DNA of 64,000 nt from Agelaius tricolor (Eukaryota; Chordata; Aves; Passeriformes; Icteridae), in contig JALJCS010000002.1 of the NCBI GenBank assembly GCA_023055355.1, positions 81,121,001 through 81,185,000 of the forward strand, given 5' to 3'. Within the stretch, counting starts at the first letter, position 1, and the number at the start of each line of letters is the position of its first letter. A program made the position numbers and the translations under genes. This document shows positions 11,479 to 25,035 of the stretch, piece by piece. The notes beneath the pieces are model-generated. The model was not told the DNA's origin and ran no database searches. It saw nothing but the letters and a program-made list of their open reading frames with translations.

Positions 11479-14400
11479 ATGGACTATTTCCTAAGCTCTT
11501 ATTTTTAGATTTAACCAACCAGAGGTCATGAGTCAGCTATTTCAGATAATTTCAGAACTCCCGATACATTTATCAAGGAAAAACTTGTATGTACAGAAAA
11601 ACCTTCATTACGAGAAGCCTGTATTATTTATATTTGTTAGGTAGCAACATCTAAGATTGATATAAGATGTTCTCTATCTGATAGATAACTAAATAAAGTT
11701 TAATTAAAATTACTTTTATCAATAAGTTTATTGTTTATATTGTTAATTATTTCAAGAGTAATATTCATCAAAGATTATCATGCCTATATTATTAATAATA
11801 CTAGAAATCTCTATATTAAAAATTTATTTGCTTTTAGCCAGGCTATTTTATATTGTATTTTTTTTAAATTTAAGTTTTAAATTTCTAATTGTATGCTAAT
11901 TTTAATTAGCATAAAAATTAATTTAGTAGGAATGCATGAGGATTTTTCCAAGGTGATTTTTGTTCAACATACATAGATTTAGTGTGAACAAAATTACCTT
12001 GAACTTGAGTGGGAGTCAAGAAAGCAGAAATTTTGTTTTCGAAGGCTTATTTCTCTGTTGTTTATATTTTGTTATTTGATGGCAGTAGTCACTGCAAAGG
12101 TTGCTGTCATGAGCAAAGTGAATTTGATTCAGCTGCTGCTAATCTTGTACAAACACAAACCTGCTAATTGAAAAGCTAATTATGATGATGGAGTGATGAG
12201 AAGCACATTGGGCAGGATGACATAAAACCCATGAAACATCTATTATAAACCAGCTGGTATCCTTTGAAGCTGGAAGTATTATAGATTGCCTTCTTGTATT
12301 AAAGCAGGGATATTAATGTTATTCCTTGCACAGCTAGCCATTTTTAAAATCTAGAACTCTCAATAACCAGAGACTTTAAGCAGACAGCGTAGTCCATAAT
12401 AATAATATGTACATCAGTTCTATCAGTGTTGACTTTAATGGAAATGTTTAATAAACAGGAAAATGGGAGGCGTATGAAGTGCTGATAAATATGAAAAATG
12501 AGAAGTCATCAAACACAAACTGTGTTTTTGCATCAGTCATTGAATTTTTGGCAAGATACTGATTTGTATTTGAACATTATTAAAGATGAAGGTCAGATGA
12601 ACAAGGATTTGAATCCTTTTCTATTCAGACATTTGAGAAAGTTTTTTCTAGCTTACAGTGGAAGTCTGTTCCAAAGGAAAACTTAGATGCAAATTTTCTT
12701 ATTTGGTGTGCTATTTACTGGGCCATCCTTTTCCCCACAACATGCCACCAAACTGTCTAACTCCATAAGGCTGTAAAGCAGAGAAAGAGTAGAAATGGAG
12801 ATCAGGTTTTTTTTCTTTAAATATTTTACAGATAATAAAAGAGGCTTAATAACTAAGATGTTATAAATAAACAACTGTAAATATGTATTTCATTATAGTT
12901 CAATTGATAAAAACATCTTTTAACTCAAATATTAGCGTTTAAAAAAAAAAGAGTTTAAAAAAATGAAGCTGCAAGAAGTATCCATGTCAGAGATTAACTT
13001 TTAGACAAAATATGAACTGGAGATTAATACTTCTTGTCCCAGCTCTGTTGAATTTTCTCCTGAAATTTCTTTGTACTGTCTCATCAGGGAAAAAAATCTT
13101 ATTAAATCTTTTAATGACATCAAATAAGTCATCCTTTTTGAAGGGTCAGTAAGGTTATTTACACATATTCTGCCACAAGAAGAAACATATGACTATTGTG
13201 GGTATTCTTATAAAGCCACAAATATTCTTCATTTTCAATATATTCTAAACATCTTTTTAAATTGCCTTATGATTTTGACATGAAAATATTTGCCAGAAAT
13301 TATTGTAATGCCATACAAAAAAATTGTGACTAGTGAACATCTGGACAGAAATTATAAAATGCAATTAAAACAACTGGAGAAATATTTTAGACTGAATACC
13401 AAAGCAAATCTCATTTTTCTATGCAGACACAGATACCACTTAATTCAGCATAACCTGGCTGTGATTAAGTAGCAATTAGTAGGAACAAACCTAATGGAAA
13501 TAAGAAATATGTAATAGAAAGCCTAAGCAAAGCCAGAATCAAACCTGAAATTCAGAGTTTTCTTTAGCTTTATACCATTGTCTAATGCTTTATTTGTAAT
13601 AATATTTATTGGTTTATCAGAACTGTAAATTATGGAGTCAGAGAACTGAATTCATATATCTGAATTCATTCCTAATCTCTTCAATTCCTTCCTTCACCTC
13701 TGTGATTTTACATTTAAGGAGCAAAATCTGTATCTCCAAATCACTGTGTGAACAGTCTTGTACAATACTATCCATTAACTATATTTTATAAAAATTTGTG
13801 TGAATATGCTCTCACTTCTATCCACAGATTTTTATGAGAAGAAACTCAAACTCAGATTTAGAGCTTGAATTCTTCCAATATTCTTGATGTAGCTTTCACT
13901 CATCATCCTGGTTTGGAGGAGTTAGCTCAGATCATGTAGGTCAGAATCACTGAGAATTGTCTCCCTCATCCAGCTTCCATAAAGATGGAAGGTTTCCAAG
14001 CATGAAGGAAAACTCCAGGGCGCTGATAGATAATTTCCTATGTCTATTTTGTGCATATACAGAAAATATTTTAAGAGAATAGAGGTAAAACTGATTAGAC
14101 CTACAAGCTAACTTCAGGAGCTGAAACCAATTCCAAACCATTTCCAAAGGAAATAGAAAGTTTGATGGACAGATTTTGCTGGGAATAGCTCACTTAGTCC
14201 TTCTCAAAGAACAAATCTCCTTAATTTATGTACCAAAAATTTTAACAATTTTTATTTACATGTATCATATTTTGTTTCTCTGACTTCTCTTCATTCTTGT
14301 GAATGTTTGACAGAGGTACAGAGTTGTGAAAATACATTGTGGATGTACATTTGTAAATGAAATCAAATATTCACTTACTGATAAGAGACCATGACTATTC

Positions 14401-17400
14401 CATTTTTTAAGAAAAATTCTTTTTAGCATGTCTAATTTCATGAAATCACATGGGGCATACTGATATATTTAAAGTTAGACCTCTTGATCAGACTTTTTCC
14501 AAGTATGTCTGTTGCTCTGTCCTTGATGCAGGAACAAGAATGCCAGAGTCTAATGAAATTTGATTGAACTTTGATTAGGATAATTGCACAGGGCTTTCAA
14601 ATGCTAGCCTTGATAGAACTACTGGATCTGTTATCTTCAGCAGTGTCTAGACTAGTAAATATTTGTTCAAAGTAGCTCCAAATCAAAAAGAAGAAAAGCA
14701 AAACTGTAGTCTCATCTTCCGGGGGAAAAAAAAAAAGTTGAATGAAGCGGTCTCTAAAGCAAATTACTTTGAAAACATTCATTTAGTAAGAGACAGATCT
14801 GCTCAACTCTGTTCAGTTACACCATAAGTCAAGAAGTTTGGTGATAAAATGGAATTTATACCTCATATTTTAAAATATTCCACTATTTCTACTGAAATCA
14901 CTGAATTATTAGTGCTATGCTAATAAAGTAAGTTGGGTCACCTGACCAGTCTCCTTGCTATGTAATAAATCTTATAATAAAAAAGTGCATTTCATCACAG
15001 GTTTGTGATATCTAAGCAGGTAATAAGGACCACGTTGCACAGACAAAAGTGCATGCCAAACAGCAAGAGTATCTCTAGGCAGAAAATAAGGAAAAGAGAT
15101 TTCCAACCAGTGGCAGTTTCTGAATATTGAATGAGAAATATTCCCAAAACAGTTTCTCTTTCAACAAGCCAGAAGTAAGCTGAAAGAAATACATATCACT
15201 GTCAATACCCAAGGCTTTGTTTTTACAACTTGACAGGAGTATACAATCCTTGCAACAATTTCTCCAATGAATGAAGAACAGAAAACAACATATAATACAG
15301 CTTATGATATGGGTTTTTCTACTCTGAGTGCATGTTTTTCTGTTTCTGTTTCTGTGGAAATGACAATAGTATTAATGACAAAACTAAGAAAAACTGAAAA
15401 TTCAATTACAACTAAGATTATGAAATATATCTTACTTTTTTGTCTCAATTCTATTTTTCAGAACAAGTACTTTCTAGCTGTCATTATCTTTGCACATTCC
15501 TATATGATATTCCTATATCGTTTTATAATCCTTAAAAAGATATAGTAACATCATTTTATGTTGGTATATTTCATATGAGTGACTGAATTTGGGAAAAAAC
15601 CACAAAACCCAACAAGTTCTTTTACAGATAAAATGGCAGTTACAGTGTGTAAGGAATGGGAGATAATCAGTATTCCAGGCAAAGGCTTATTATTATGCAA
15701 TTAGTCCAAAGTAGAAATGCTCACTGTTTTACAAGAAAAATTTCCTGATGTATTTGTGGTGAGAAATTTGAGCAAGAATCAGCTAAAATTATGCACATGT
15801 TCCACTTCCCTTATGCTGAAGTTCAGTTCTTTTATTTTTGTAGCCTTGAAAGCCCCCTGACACTTCTTACCTCCCGGGAAAATAGCCCCACACAATTGCA
15901 ACTTCAGGTGGAACTTATGGAATAGCTCACTGCTGATCTCAAGGTCCCATCAGGAGTAAAGTTTAGAGGAAACAGTCTTTTTGGAACTTGTATATTATAT
16001 TTTTGAATCTGCCTTGCACTTCATATGGCACCTGGAAAAAGCTGTGTGAATTAGCAGGGGGTTTTCTGAAGAATTCAACCTGTGTTATAGAATAAAACTA
16101 GAATCTGGAGGGCACAAGAGTAAAGGAACCTTTACAGATGGTCCTGTGAAAATTATTTCCTTTTTTAAAATTTTGTTTAAAATATTACGGAATTTTAGAA
16201 CCTTTTTCTTTTTAACCTCCTGGCAATGATTTCTCTCTGTATATTTTTCTCTCTGGCACTTTCTCTTTGGTATAATAAAAGACTTGCAGTCCATCAATCT
16301 TTGTACACTAGCAGCAAATGCATGTATGTTCAAATTTTCTTGGTTTCCTTAACAACAGCAAGCAGTCTGTGTGAGAAGATGATTTCTAGTCAATTGCTGC
16401 AACAAGATGTTTCACTGCAAGAAAGTCTGGAAAAGGTGATTTACCAACTTTAATTTTTTTTTTGTCTGCATTTTCTTTTCTGTGATGTTGTCAATGTTCA
16501 TGATGATTCAGTTTGCAAAGTGGACTTGAGAAAAATTCAGTTCCAGTTAGATTTATGTGTATCAACTAGACATACTATCTCAACCCACAAAGACAAATGA
16601 GAGAATTCTGTTGCTGCTTTCTTTTGTCACTGCCAAAAGCTGCCAAGGTGAGGTCCCACACCCTGTTTGAGATTCATTAGCCATGTCACCTTTGCAACTA
16701 ATTATCCTTTGTTTTGACTGTGACTCCACACTTCTAAAATCTTAAACATGCATCTAGGCCAACTTGAACACAACTTTTCACTAAAAATGCAGAGTGAGCA
16801 GTTGCTGCCTGTTTGTGTTAACAAGTTATTGCCCTCAGACCGGCAACAAGTGGCCATCCTGTTTCCCTTCTTTTCTTTCTTATCCTTCCGAGTGGTTAAT
16901 ATCCACTCAGACAAATGCTCATCAATTTCATGGACACAAGAATGTGAGAAGGATGGGAGGATTTTAATTTACCACTCTGTGTTTGCAGCAAAGATAGCTC
17001 TTCTTCCAAATCAAATTCACTTTTATATATTAACTACTTTCCACTATTAATTCTACTTGTGTACTATCAAGCATATGTCATTTGTCCTACCAAAATTTCT
17101 AATTATTATTGAAAATACATGAATCACTCATTACTGACTGTGATTCACATTGCTTGCAAGTATTTGTCCAGTTTAAACTATACTTATTTCTTTTTATTAA
17201 ATCTCTGCAAAAATAATAAGAAGGAATGTCTCAACAGAAATATTTCTGATTAACAAAATCTAGCTACAGGACAGACAAATACTAGAGGTTAATTGGGTTT
17301 TTATTGTTTGAATTGATTGAAAATGTCTCCTAGGGTTTTTTTCAGATTCAGTCTGGGTGGTAGGAGCATGTTTATTGCACAGCAAGGTTCTGTGTCTTCT

Positions 17401-17880
17401 TGTGAATTCATTTTATACTCGATAGTAGAACAGGGCTAGACTTGCTAAGATTGACATGTGACGTCTTTGTTAAAAGATATTTTAAAATAGACGGTGTAAT
17501 GAAAGTCTAATATAAAGAAGTCTACAGAGAAGAACAAATTCACAGTACAAATGATGAATGCAAATAAAAAGAGCAGAGACAGAAATGCTGCCAAGAAAAT
17601 GCAGTTTAAAAAAGTGTATTTATGTTTATCATATGTCTCAATGAACAGAAGAATTTCCTATCTCAGGCTTCATTCCTTTAGCAGAAAATTTGACTTTTCT
17701 ACTGTTAGTCCAGAAAAAAAAACAAAACTGAAAACTACTAATCACCTATAGAGAAATTAGTTTAATTTCTAGAATTTCAGTGAGAGAAACATAAGCAGCT
17801 TAAATCTCTCTCAGACACCAAGTCAATAAAAGTCCAAATGCAATGTGATGCTATCATAGATAGCTATTGTGTTGATTTAT
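11479..17880. other. AT-rich unique DNA; one enhancer-like stretch
   Basis: No element or exon was recognised. The stretch at about 12050-12330 is less repetitive and holds paired GCTAATT homeodomain-type core motifs (see findings). Frames such as 15267-15545 and 16748-17050 lack recognisable domains. Confidence 0.55.
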
Positions 17881-19017
17881 AAAATATACAACATTAACGA
17901 TTGTCACTTTATCCAAATAAATATTTTAGGAGCAATCACCTTGCAGTATAAAAATTATCAGGCTCTAAATTAGCCTTGAAATACCAGTTAGCATCTTTAA
18001 AATTTGCATATAAAGATAATGCATTATGCAAAATGTAAAAGGATAAAATTTTCCATTGGGCTCAACCTACAAGTCTGTAAGTAAATGTAATACATTAAAG
18101 CTAAAATTCAAGGACTGTATAATGACATAAATCAAATCATGCTAGGAAGGTTGAAAATTTTCAAATGTGCAGCATTTTCAGCTATTACTGGCATTTTCAA
18201 AGGTGAATGATTATATTAGTTGAATTTGCAATGGGAAGTACCATTGGATCAGACATTACTAATTAGGAAGAAGTAAAGATGAATCAGCCTGAAAACAAGC
18301 TTTGAGATCAGATGATAATTACTATACAGCTGTGATTATTATGATAAAAGATGACAGATTCTGCTCTCTCATGCTATGCAAATCTAGAATCATTGCATGT
18401 TTGGTAATGCAGACCTTTATTTTCTCATCAGAATGGCAGAAAGGAGGAAACTGTCAGAGAAAAAAATAACTGAAAGAAGGAAGTAAATATGCCTCCAAGT
18501 GGGAACAGACAGTATTAGAAAATACAGTGAAACAGTAACTGAGTAAGGAAATAGAAAAAATTATTCTTGAGATTCAATATCCAGAAAATAAAATAGACTA
18601 TAGGGACTGACAAATTGAAAAGGCACAATTTAATAATCAGGTGTTTTAAAATACTCACCAGAACAAAATGATATAAGGTGGAAACACTTAAAATCTTTCA
18701 AATATTAAATAAAAATAATACAGACAATACATGATGAAAATTATAGAAACTATTATACTGTTCAAATGTTGCTTCAAATGATGATGAAATGCCTCAGAGC
18801 ATTTCCTAAAAAGTTCTGATCATTTCTTCTCAAAGGGATGTTGCAGAAATAGGGTAGGCACATGAAAGAACAGTGTGAAATACACTAGTAGCTCAGAATA
18901 CTCAAAAAGACTGGAGAAAGCAGGCTTTGTTCTTAACCTTAAGAAGGCAGATCAGGTGGGATATTATTGAGGTGGGATATTATTGCAGACAGCTACCTAC
19001 TGTTGGACACATTATAG
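17881..19017. other. Unique DNA, candidate conserved non-coding stretch
   Basis: The part up to about 18460 contains two octamer motifs, ATTTGCAT (18002-18009) and ATGCAAAT (18376-18383), the 12-bp palindrome ATAATGCATTAT (18016-18027) and several TAATTA-like cores. Nothing coding is seen. Conservation cannot be judged from one sequence. Confidence 0.4.
18954..18985. repeat. Perfect 16-bp tandem duplication
   Basis: AGGTGGGATATTATTG occurs twice in direct succession, at 18954-18969 and 18970-18985. Confidence 0.95.
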
Positions 19018-19478
19018 TCATGGGATGGTTTGGGTACAGTGGACCTTTAAATATCACCTAGTCCAACTGCCCCTGCTGTGGGCAGGTGCAACTTCCTTAG
19101 ACTGTGCTGCTCATTGCCTCATCCAAACTTACTTTGAACGCTTCCAATAATTAAGGGGCATCCATAGCTTCTCTGGGCAACCTGTTCCAGTGTCTCATCA
19201 GTCTTATCATAAAAGATTTTTTTCCTTATATCCAACTAAAAGCCTCTTTTAGTTTAAATGCATTGCTCCTTGTCCTGTCACTATAGGCCCTGGTAGATGT
19301 CTTGCTCCATATTTCTCTAAGTCACTTTCAACTACTAAAAGGCCACACTGAAGTATCCCTGGTGCCTCCTCCTCTCCAGTCTGAAAAATCTCAACTTTCT
19401 GAGCCTTCTCTTATAGAATAGGTGTTCCTCTAATAATTTTCATGGCTTTCCTCTGGGCCCACTATAATCAGTCCCTTT
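19018..19478 (-). mobile_element. CR1 fragment, minus strand
   Basis: Read on the minus strand this is a CR1 3' region. The 3' end lies at the left, with GGATGGTTTGGGT and CACCTAGTCCAACTGCCCC. Further right come GGGCAACCTGTTCCAGTGTC and the block CTTGTCCTGTCACTATAGGC, both standard CR1 landmarks. The upstream limit is near GGGCCCACTATAATCAGTCC. The octamer tail is eroded. Confidence 0.9.
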
Positions 19479-19529
19479 GTGGATATATACTATGAAAGGA
19501 CAAAACCCAAAACAAAAGCTACCAAAACA

Positions 19530-19738
19530 GGTATTCAATTAGGGAAAAATCTTCACTGCTAAGTTTGTCAAAGCCTGTAGCAGGTTGTCCAGTGAGACTG
19601 TGGAATCCCCCTCTCTGAGGATACTCAAAATTGACTGCCCAAGGCCATGTGCAACCTCCTCTGCTTTAGCCCTGATGTGGGCAGAGGTGTGGATTAGATG
19701 ATTCTCAGAGATCCCATTACACCTGTCTTTTTCTAGAA
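19530..19738 (+). mobile_element. CR1 3'-end fragment, plus strand
   Basis: This short piece is a diverged CR1 3' end: AATCTTCACTGCTAAG (the usual CTTCACTGAGAGGG-type block), GCAGGTTGTCCAGTGAG, and GTGTGGATTAGATGATTCTC followed by AGAGATCCC. It lies head-to-head with the minus-strand CR1 at 19018-19478, separated by about 50 bp. Confidence 0.75.
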
Positions 19739-21165
19739 TAGAGAAGAGAACTGAGAAAAGGGTTTTTCAAAAGAAGTAGTCAGTATCTCCTACAACAGTA
19801 TTTCCTCATTTAATGACCACAAAAGTGAGAAGAAAGTTGGTAGAGTTCAAAATTTTCAGTGCTAAACTCTGAAATCCTTAATTGCTCCTCAAACTAGAAA
19901 TAATTATTAAAGATCTGACTGCACATGTGGGAAAATTGCCACATCAAATGTTTCTCATGATGACTTGAAAATATCTACATTAATCTTCTCAATCTGAGTA
20001 CTATTTTCTTTAGGATATTCACAAAATTAGCGAAATTCAAGTTTCTTGCTGCAATAATGTAATTTTCTAAAGTAAAAGAAAAGCTTTCCATATTTAAAGT
20101 AAAAGAAAAGTTTTTCATATCAGAGTAACTTAAGAATTATTACTCTTTTGCTGAAACTTTACAAAAAGAAATTCCATTGTTAGCATCACTAGTTTGAGGA
20201 TAATAGAAGTTTATAATAACATGCTTAATATCAATAGTACTTGACAAAAATAGCAAATGAGATGGACTGTGTTCTGGTGGATAGGGCTTTATCCCTGGCT
20301 TTCACATTATCCTGATGTGTAAATTGTATTGCTTAGGTTTTTTTCTATGTGCTTGATTTTTCACCTTTTGTTCATCTTTTCTTAGACAGCTATACACTGC
20401 TCTGAACAGTAGCACTGCATTCTTGCTTGTTTGTTTTGTTCCTAGTATAACAGAGCTTCTGAGGTTGGAACATCTAAATAATGCTGTAGTGAAAATTAGC
20501 AAATAACAGTAATGTCACAGTCTCAGATATTTTACAAGACTTACACAGACTCAGGCCATGAGGTAGATATAGCACAACAGAATCATGTCTTGTGATAAAA
20601 GCTGCTGATTTATGTCACTGAACCAAACTTCTGAACTCCTGACTTATTTATGTCACTATCACCTCAACTCTTCAGCCAGACAAAGTAACTTTTTAAAATT
20701 GTCTTTATATTTGTTTTATATACTATACAGAGACAGAACAAGACTATATGCCTTACTAACAAAATCTCAAAACACTTTGATATCTAAGTGAATAAGGCAG
20801 ATATTTTTTAAAAGAAGGCAAATGTAAAATTAGCAGATGATGAGTGGAAAAACAATGAAAAAAAGGTCAGATCTAGAGGACATTGTATTCAGTGATCCAA
20901 TATCCCATGCAAAATAGATTTTGGATCAGATTTTTTAATCAGCAGAGAAGAAAATCTGTCTCTCTTGCACCTGATTTATTAACAGGTCTGTCTCCCTTGG
21001 AAACTAAAACAAATTGATAGCATACAACAGTAGTAAAATAATACAGTTTGATTCATAAATTGAAAATACAAGGAAAAATACATATATCTTAGAAGATTAA
21101 ATAATACATGAATTTATGAGCAGGCATTCCTACGTAAGCACGAGACCAAGTTGCTGGGAGGAAAG
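19739..21165. other. AT-rich unique DNA, no gene seen
   Basis: Only the small tandem duplication at 20069-20121 was noticed. Confidence 0.6.
20069..20121. repeat. Two-copy ~27-bp tandem duplication
   Basis: AAAGTAAAAGAAAAG begins both units, at 20069 and 20096. The second unit differs at a few bases. Confidence 0.85.
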
Positions 21166-21169
21166 TGTT

Positions 21170-21660
21170 AAAAGTGGAAGAACAGCCAGGAGAATGGTAA
21201 ATTCACTTGAGTGTCCTTGCAGGTGGGATTACTGAAGTCTGGAAAATAATAGTGTGGGAAGCCTCATTATATTATGCCTATGGCTATTTTTCCTCTCTCT
21301 GTTTTGAGATGTAAAATCTCTGTGTAGAGATAACATAGGTGATTACAGAGATTTGGAGGCACTCTCATGGACATGCTTGAACTCCCTGTCTTGGGAGAGA
21401 GTTCAAAATTCAGAGATCACAAAAAGCACAGAGGAGATCACTTTATGGGAGGAAACACTGCATGCTTGGCCCCTTGCTAAGTTGGTGCAAACAGCAGCCC
21501 TGCCTTGCTCTGACTGAGCCTAACTCTGCCAGAGTTCCCACTTGTGTGTCTCTGCCAGGTGCTGCTTCAGGATCCTTCAGCTAGCAAGGCAATGAAATAA
21601 ATTTACTCTACCCACTACTGAAATAAGCTGTCAGTCAAAGACTTTCAGGTTTCAGTGGAT
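21170..21660 (+). mobile_element. Possible degenerate ERV LTR
   Basis: This segment is GC-richer than its surroundings. The order of parts resembles an ERVK-type LTR: a TGTGGGAAGCC start-like site near 21253, a GC-rich block with CTGCTTCAGGATCCTTCAGC, then GCAATGAAATAAATTTACTC with an AATAAA-type signal at about 21596-21601, then an R/U5-like tail ending near a GTTTCA. No target duplication or inverted ends were found, so boundaries are loose. It could be another repeat type. Confidence 0.4.
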
Positions 21661-24600
21661 TGGTCACCAGTTTGTCTATATATAATATTTTTGCAATGAT
21701 CTATATCTGCCAGCCAATACAAGAAACAGCAAGTGCAATAGAAGTCTGCATCTAAATGTTTTGAAAGACTCACATGTCAGCATCAGTCTCTTTCTTTTTT
21801 AGCAGAACTGAATTTCATAAAAGGATTTCTACAGCTTACAAGTTCTTTTGAAACCTCTCTTTACTGTGCATGGCATTTTTTCCTCACAGTGTTTAGGGGA
21901 ATTTATGTCATCACTTTGAAAAGCAGTAAGTATTGGCTTAAGATGTAACCTCATTCTTACTGTTCGTTACCACACCCACAACTCTGTTGTGGTAACTGAT
22001 TTCAGGGTAATCCCTTGATACAAAGCATGTTTTTGCAGCTTTAGGATACAGTTCTTGTATATTTTCTTTGATGGATAAGCTCATCTTTGAATTCCTGGAC
22101 CTCTCTCCTCCCAACTTTCCTTTTTAGTTTCATTCTGTAGTTCCTTATTTCTTCAGGTAGCCTGCTTAAATTTGTAAAGTGCTTCTAAAAACCATGCTGG
22201 TGATATATTTTGGGAAAAGTTTTCATAGTGACTGTGTGATGTCACATCTAGATTATTGTAATCTTTATGATGTGATTTTTTCATTTATAGCTAAAATTGC
22301 TTGGTAACTTTTCTAAGCACTACCTTCCTCTGAAAGTATATCTGCAAAAAGATGTATTGGGAGTTGAAAAGAGGCAATTTGAACAGATAACCTAAAATGT
22401 TCTGTAAAACTATTAAAGAACCAATTTTTGCTAATAATATGGCCAACTAATTTACTTGATCACTCCAAAAGGACATCTGAATGGATATAAGTGATTTCCT
22501 GAAAATTCTTGCCTTACAGGAGCTCTCTCCAGTTACTCTCAATGTGCTCTAAGAGATGGCTCTTAGATTATGTAGCAAATTAAGGAGGTCACTAATTCAT
22601 ATGTCTCTGCAGAAACTCAGTCACATTCTTCTACCCCACAGGCTTACCCAGTTAGAAATTTTTATTTCAATGATTGTGATCTGTGTCAAGATTTAGTTTT
22701 ATTTTATTATTATTTTTTTAATCCTTATTATATAAGACAATTATGTGGTTAGCAGGGAACACATGTAAGATTGAGGTATGGAAACAGATACAGCAAAGGT
22801 GGAAAGCAGATAGTGGGATGCTAACAGCTGATGGTGTGAAAGGAGCAGAGAAGACGACAAGACCTGCAGTAAGTGGTGGAAGGACTGAGATATTAGGGGT
22901 CCAAGAATCTTAAGGACATTGAAGGCCTGAAAGAGTGAGAGAGATATTATAAAGTTGGATTGAGGTGTTTGCAGACCTGGAGTACAAGGGATTCCAAAAA
23001 TTCTGAGGCATGAAGGAGCAAGGTGTCACCATGATCCTTTACCCTTCCCTTCCCCTAACATTTCTAACAGCTCAGTTTGGGACACCATTATATGTAAGTC
23101 ACTATTGCCATCATTCTCTGTCACTCTGATCCTCATTCAGGTATAAATATGATGATTAAAAAGATACAGCTGTTGTAATTTTTTTACAAATTTATCCTCT
23201 ATGATGCCTAGAGACCTGCTATATATTTCAAAGGAGAGGCCAAGAACATAGGTGTTTAAATATTTACTTTTCAGTGAACTAAACTATATATGAAATTATA
23301 CTGGATTGTGTTATGCCACTACAAATTTACAAACACACCACATACAGGGCAGGTCTCTGCATGCTCAAGTGGAGCTTACTCTTTGTTCCTTCTGCAGGAA
23401 GTGTAACTCAGCCCTGAAAAAAGAGCAACCATAATTTTATGTGCAGATGAAAATGGATACATACGTCATCCTACAATTTTTATGTAGGATGACAAGCACA
23501 AACTCTATGTAAGAGATTACTCATTTGTTTGCCACCTTGGTCAGTTTTGTTGTAGTATTGTACAAAGAACGCTTCTCATTTAGTATGTACCAGAATGATA
23601 GTAAAACATGTGATCACTTTTCTACCAGGTAATTGAAATCTTCTGTACACTATGGTGGTCTCACTGACATAACCCCATCCTAGTCTTCTTATCTTTTGCA
23701 CAGACAGGTATTAAAGATTCAAAATAAATTTCAATACAAATGCTCTAAATGCATGTAAAACACTTTCATTTGAATACATGTACACATGCATCCATGCAAT
23801 AGAACACTTAGAATAAGTTCATTAATGCTGTAAGCACTTTTCTTTTCCTGAAAAAGAGTTCCACATTTCAATTAAAAAATCAGAAAGTTAAAAACCAAAT
23901 TAACTTTGCTTCCTATAGGACAAACATTTCAAACTTTGATGATTATTAAAATATTTTTCCTCTTTTTTATCTGTAGAATGAAAGAAGAGGTCACTCAGGC
24001 TGTCAAATTTTGCATAAATCTTGTTGTTCGGTACATATTATATGCAGAAGTATCCCATTATTTTTAATCTCCATAGTCACACTTTGATAATGATTCCCAG
24101 AAACTGTCACAGACTTTAATCCTAAACCAAAAATCCCAAGAAACACAAAACACTAGAGGGACAGTCTAGAATACACATTTACAGGTCCTTGCAGCAGCAG
24201 AGCATACCTTAGGTAAGAAAACCAAAAGACCTGGAAGCAATATGCTATAGAAGAAGAGAATAAATTCACAAAAAAAAAAAAAAAATAGGATCTACTAGGA
24301 GCCCATGAAAAGATACACAAATTTTATATTCTTATTCCAAATTAGATCATGTGAGCAACATACAATTAGTCATAAGAATTATTTCCCAATAGTGTTTATG
24401 GTGCATGACAGGTTTGTCTACTTCATCTCTTGCCTGCAACTGTGGAACATAAAATGCATATGGCCTTGAAAAATAATTTAATATGTTTTGAAATCAGTTT
24501 TCTATTAGGAATTAATTAGGAATCAAAATACTTCAGAAAAATCTCTCATGTTCCCAAGACAGATTAAATGAAATCCCCAAGGCTTTTTTCCTTTTTCCAA

Positions 24601-25035
24601 TGAAAACATTCTTCTGGGTACTGCACATAATCAGCTCAAGTAGGGAAGAATTGACTCAGAAACTGAACTTTTGTGTTGACATAGAATTCTGAAATCTCAT
24701 TAATAAACTTTATAGATATAATAGTATCTATTATTTTCTTTATTTATTCTAATTAGCTATTGTTAAAGGCAAGTTTGATTTTCCAGGAAAAGCAGCAGGA
24801 AAATATTGGCTTGTTAAATCTGTTAACTTATTGTGTATTTCACAGCATTTCTGACATGAGCAAAAAGATGATTCATCATTCAGTTAAAATAAATAGATAT
24901 TTGTTCAACAAAGGATATTCAGTAATCTGGCTATTGAAACCCACTACCTATGTGGCTGAGTAAATGGAATAAACTGAGTATGAATGTTAAACTTGATTTC
25001 ACGTGTGGTTCATCCTAGCAATATACAGTTGCGCT
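21661..25035. other. Unique DNA, no gene seen
   Basis: There are no recognised elements. A purine-rich, less AT-rich block at about 22780-23020 remains unexplained (see findings). There is an A14-A15 run near 24270-24285. Confidence 0.55.
23465..23493. repeat. Perfect 11-bp inverted repeat, 7-nt loop
   Basis: GTCATCCTACA at 23465-23475 pairs exactly with TGTAGGATGAC at 23483-23493 across the loop ATTTTTA. Confidence 0.9.
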
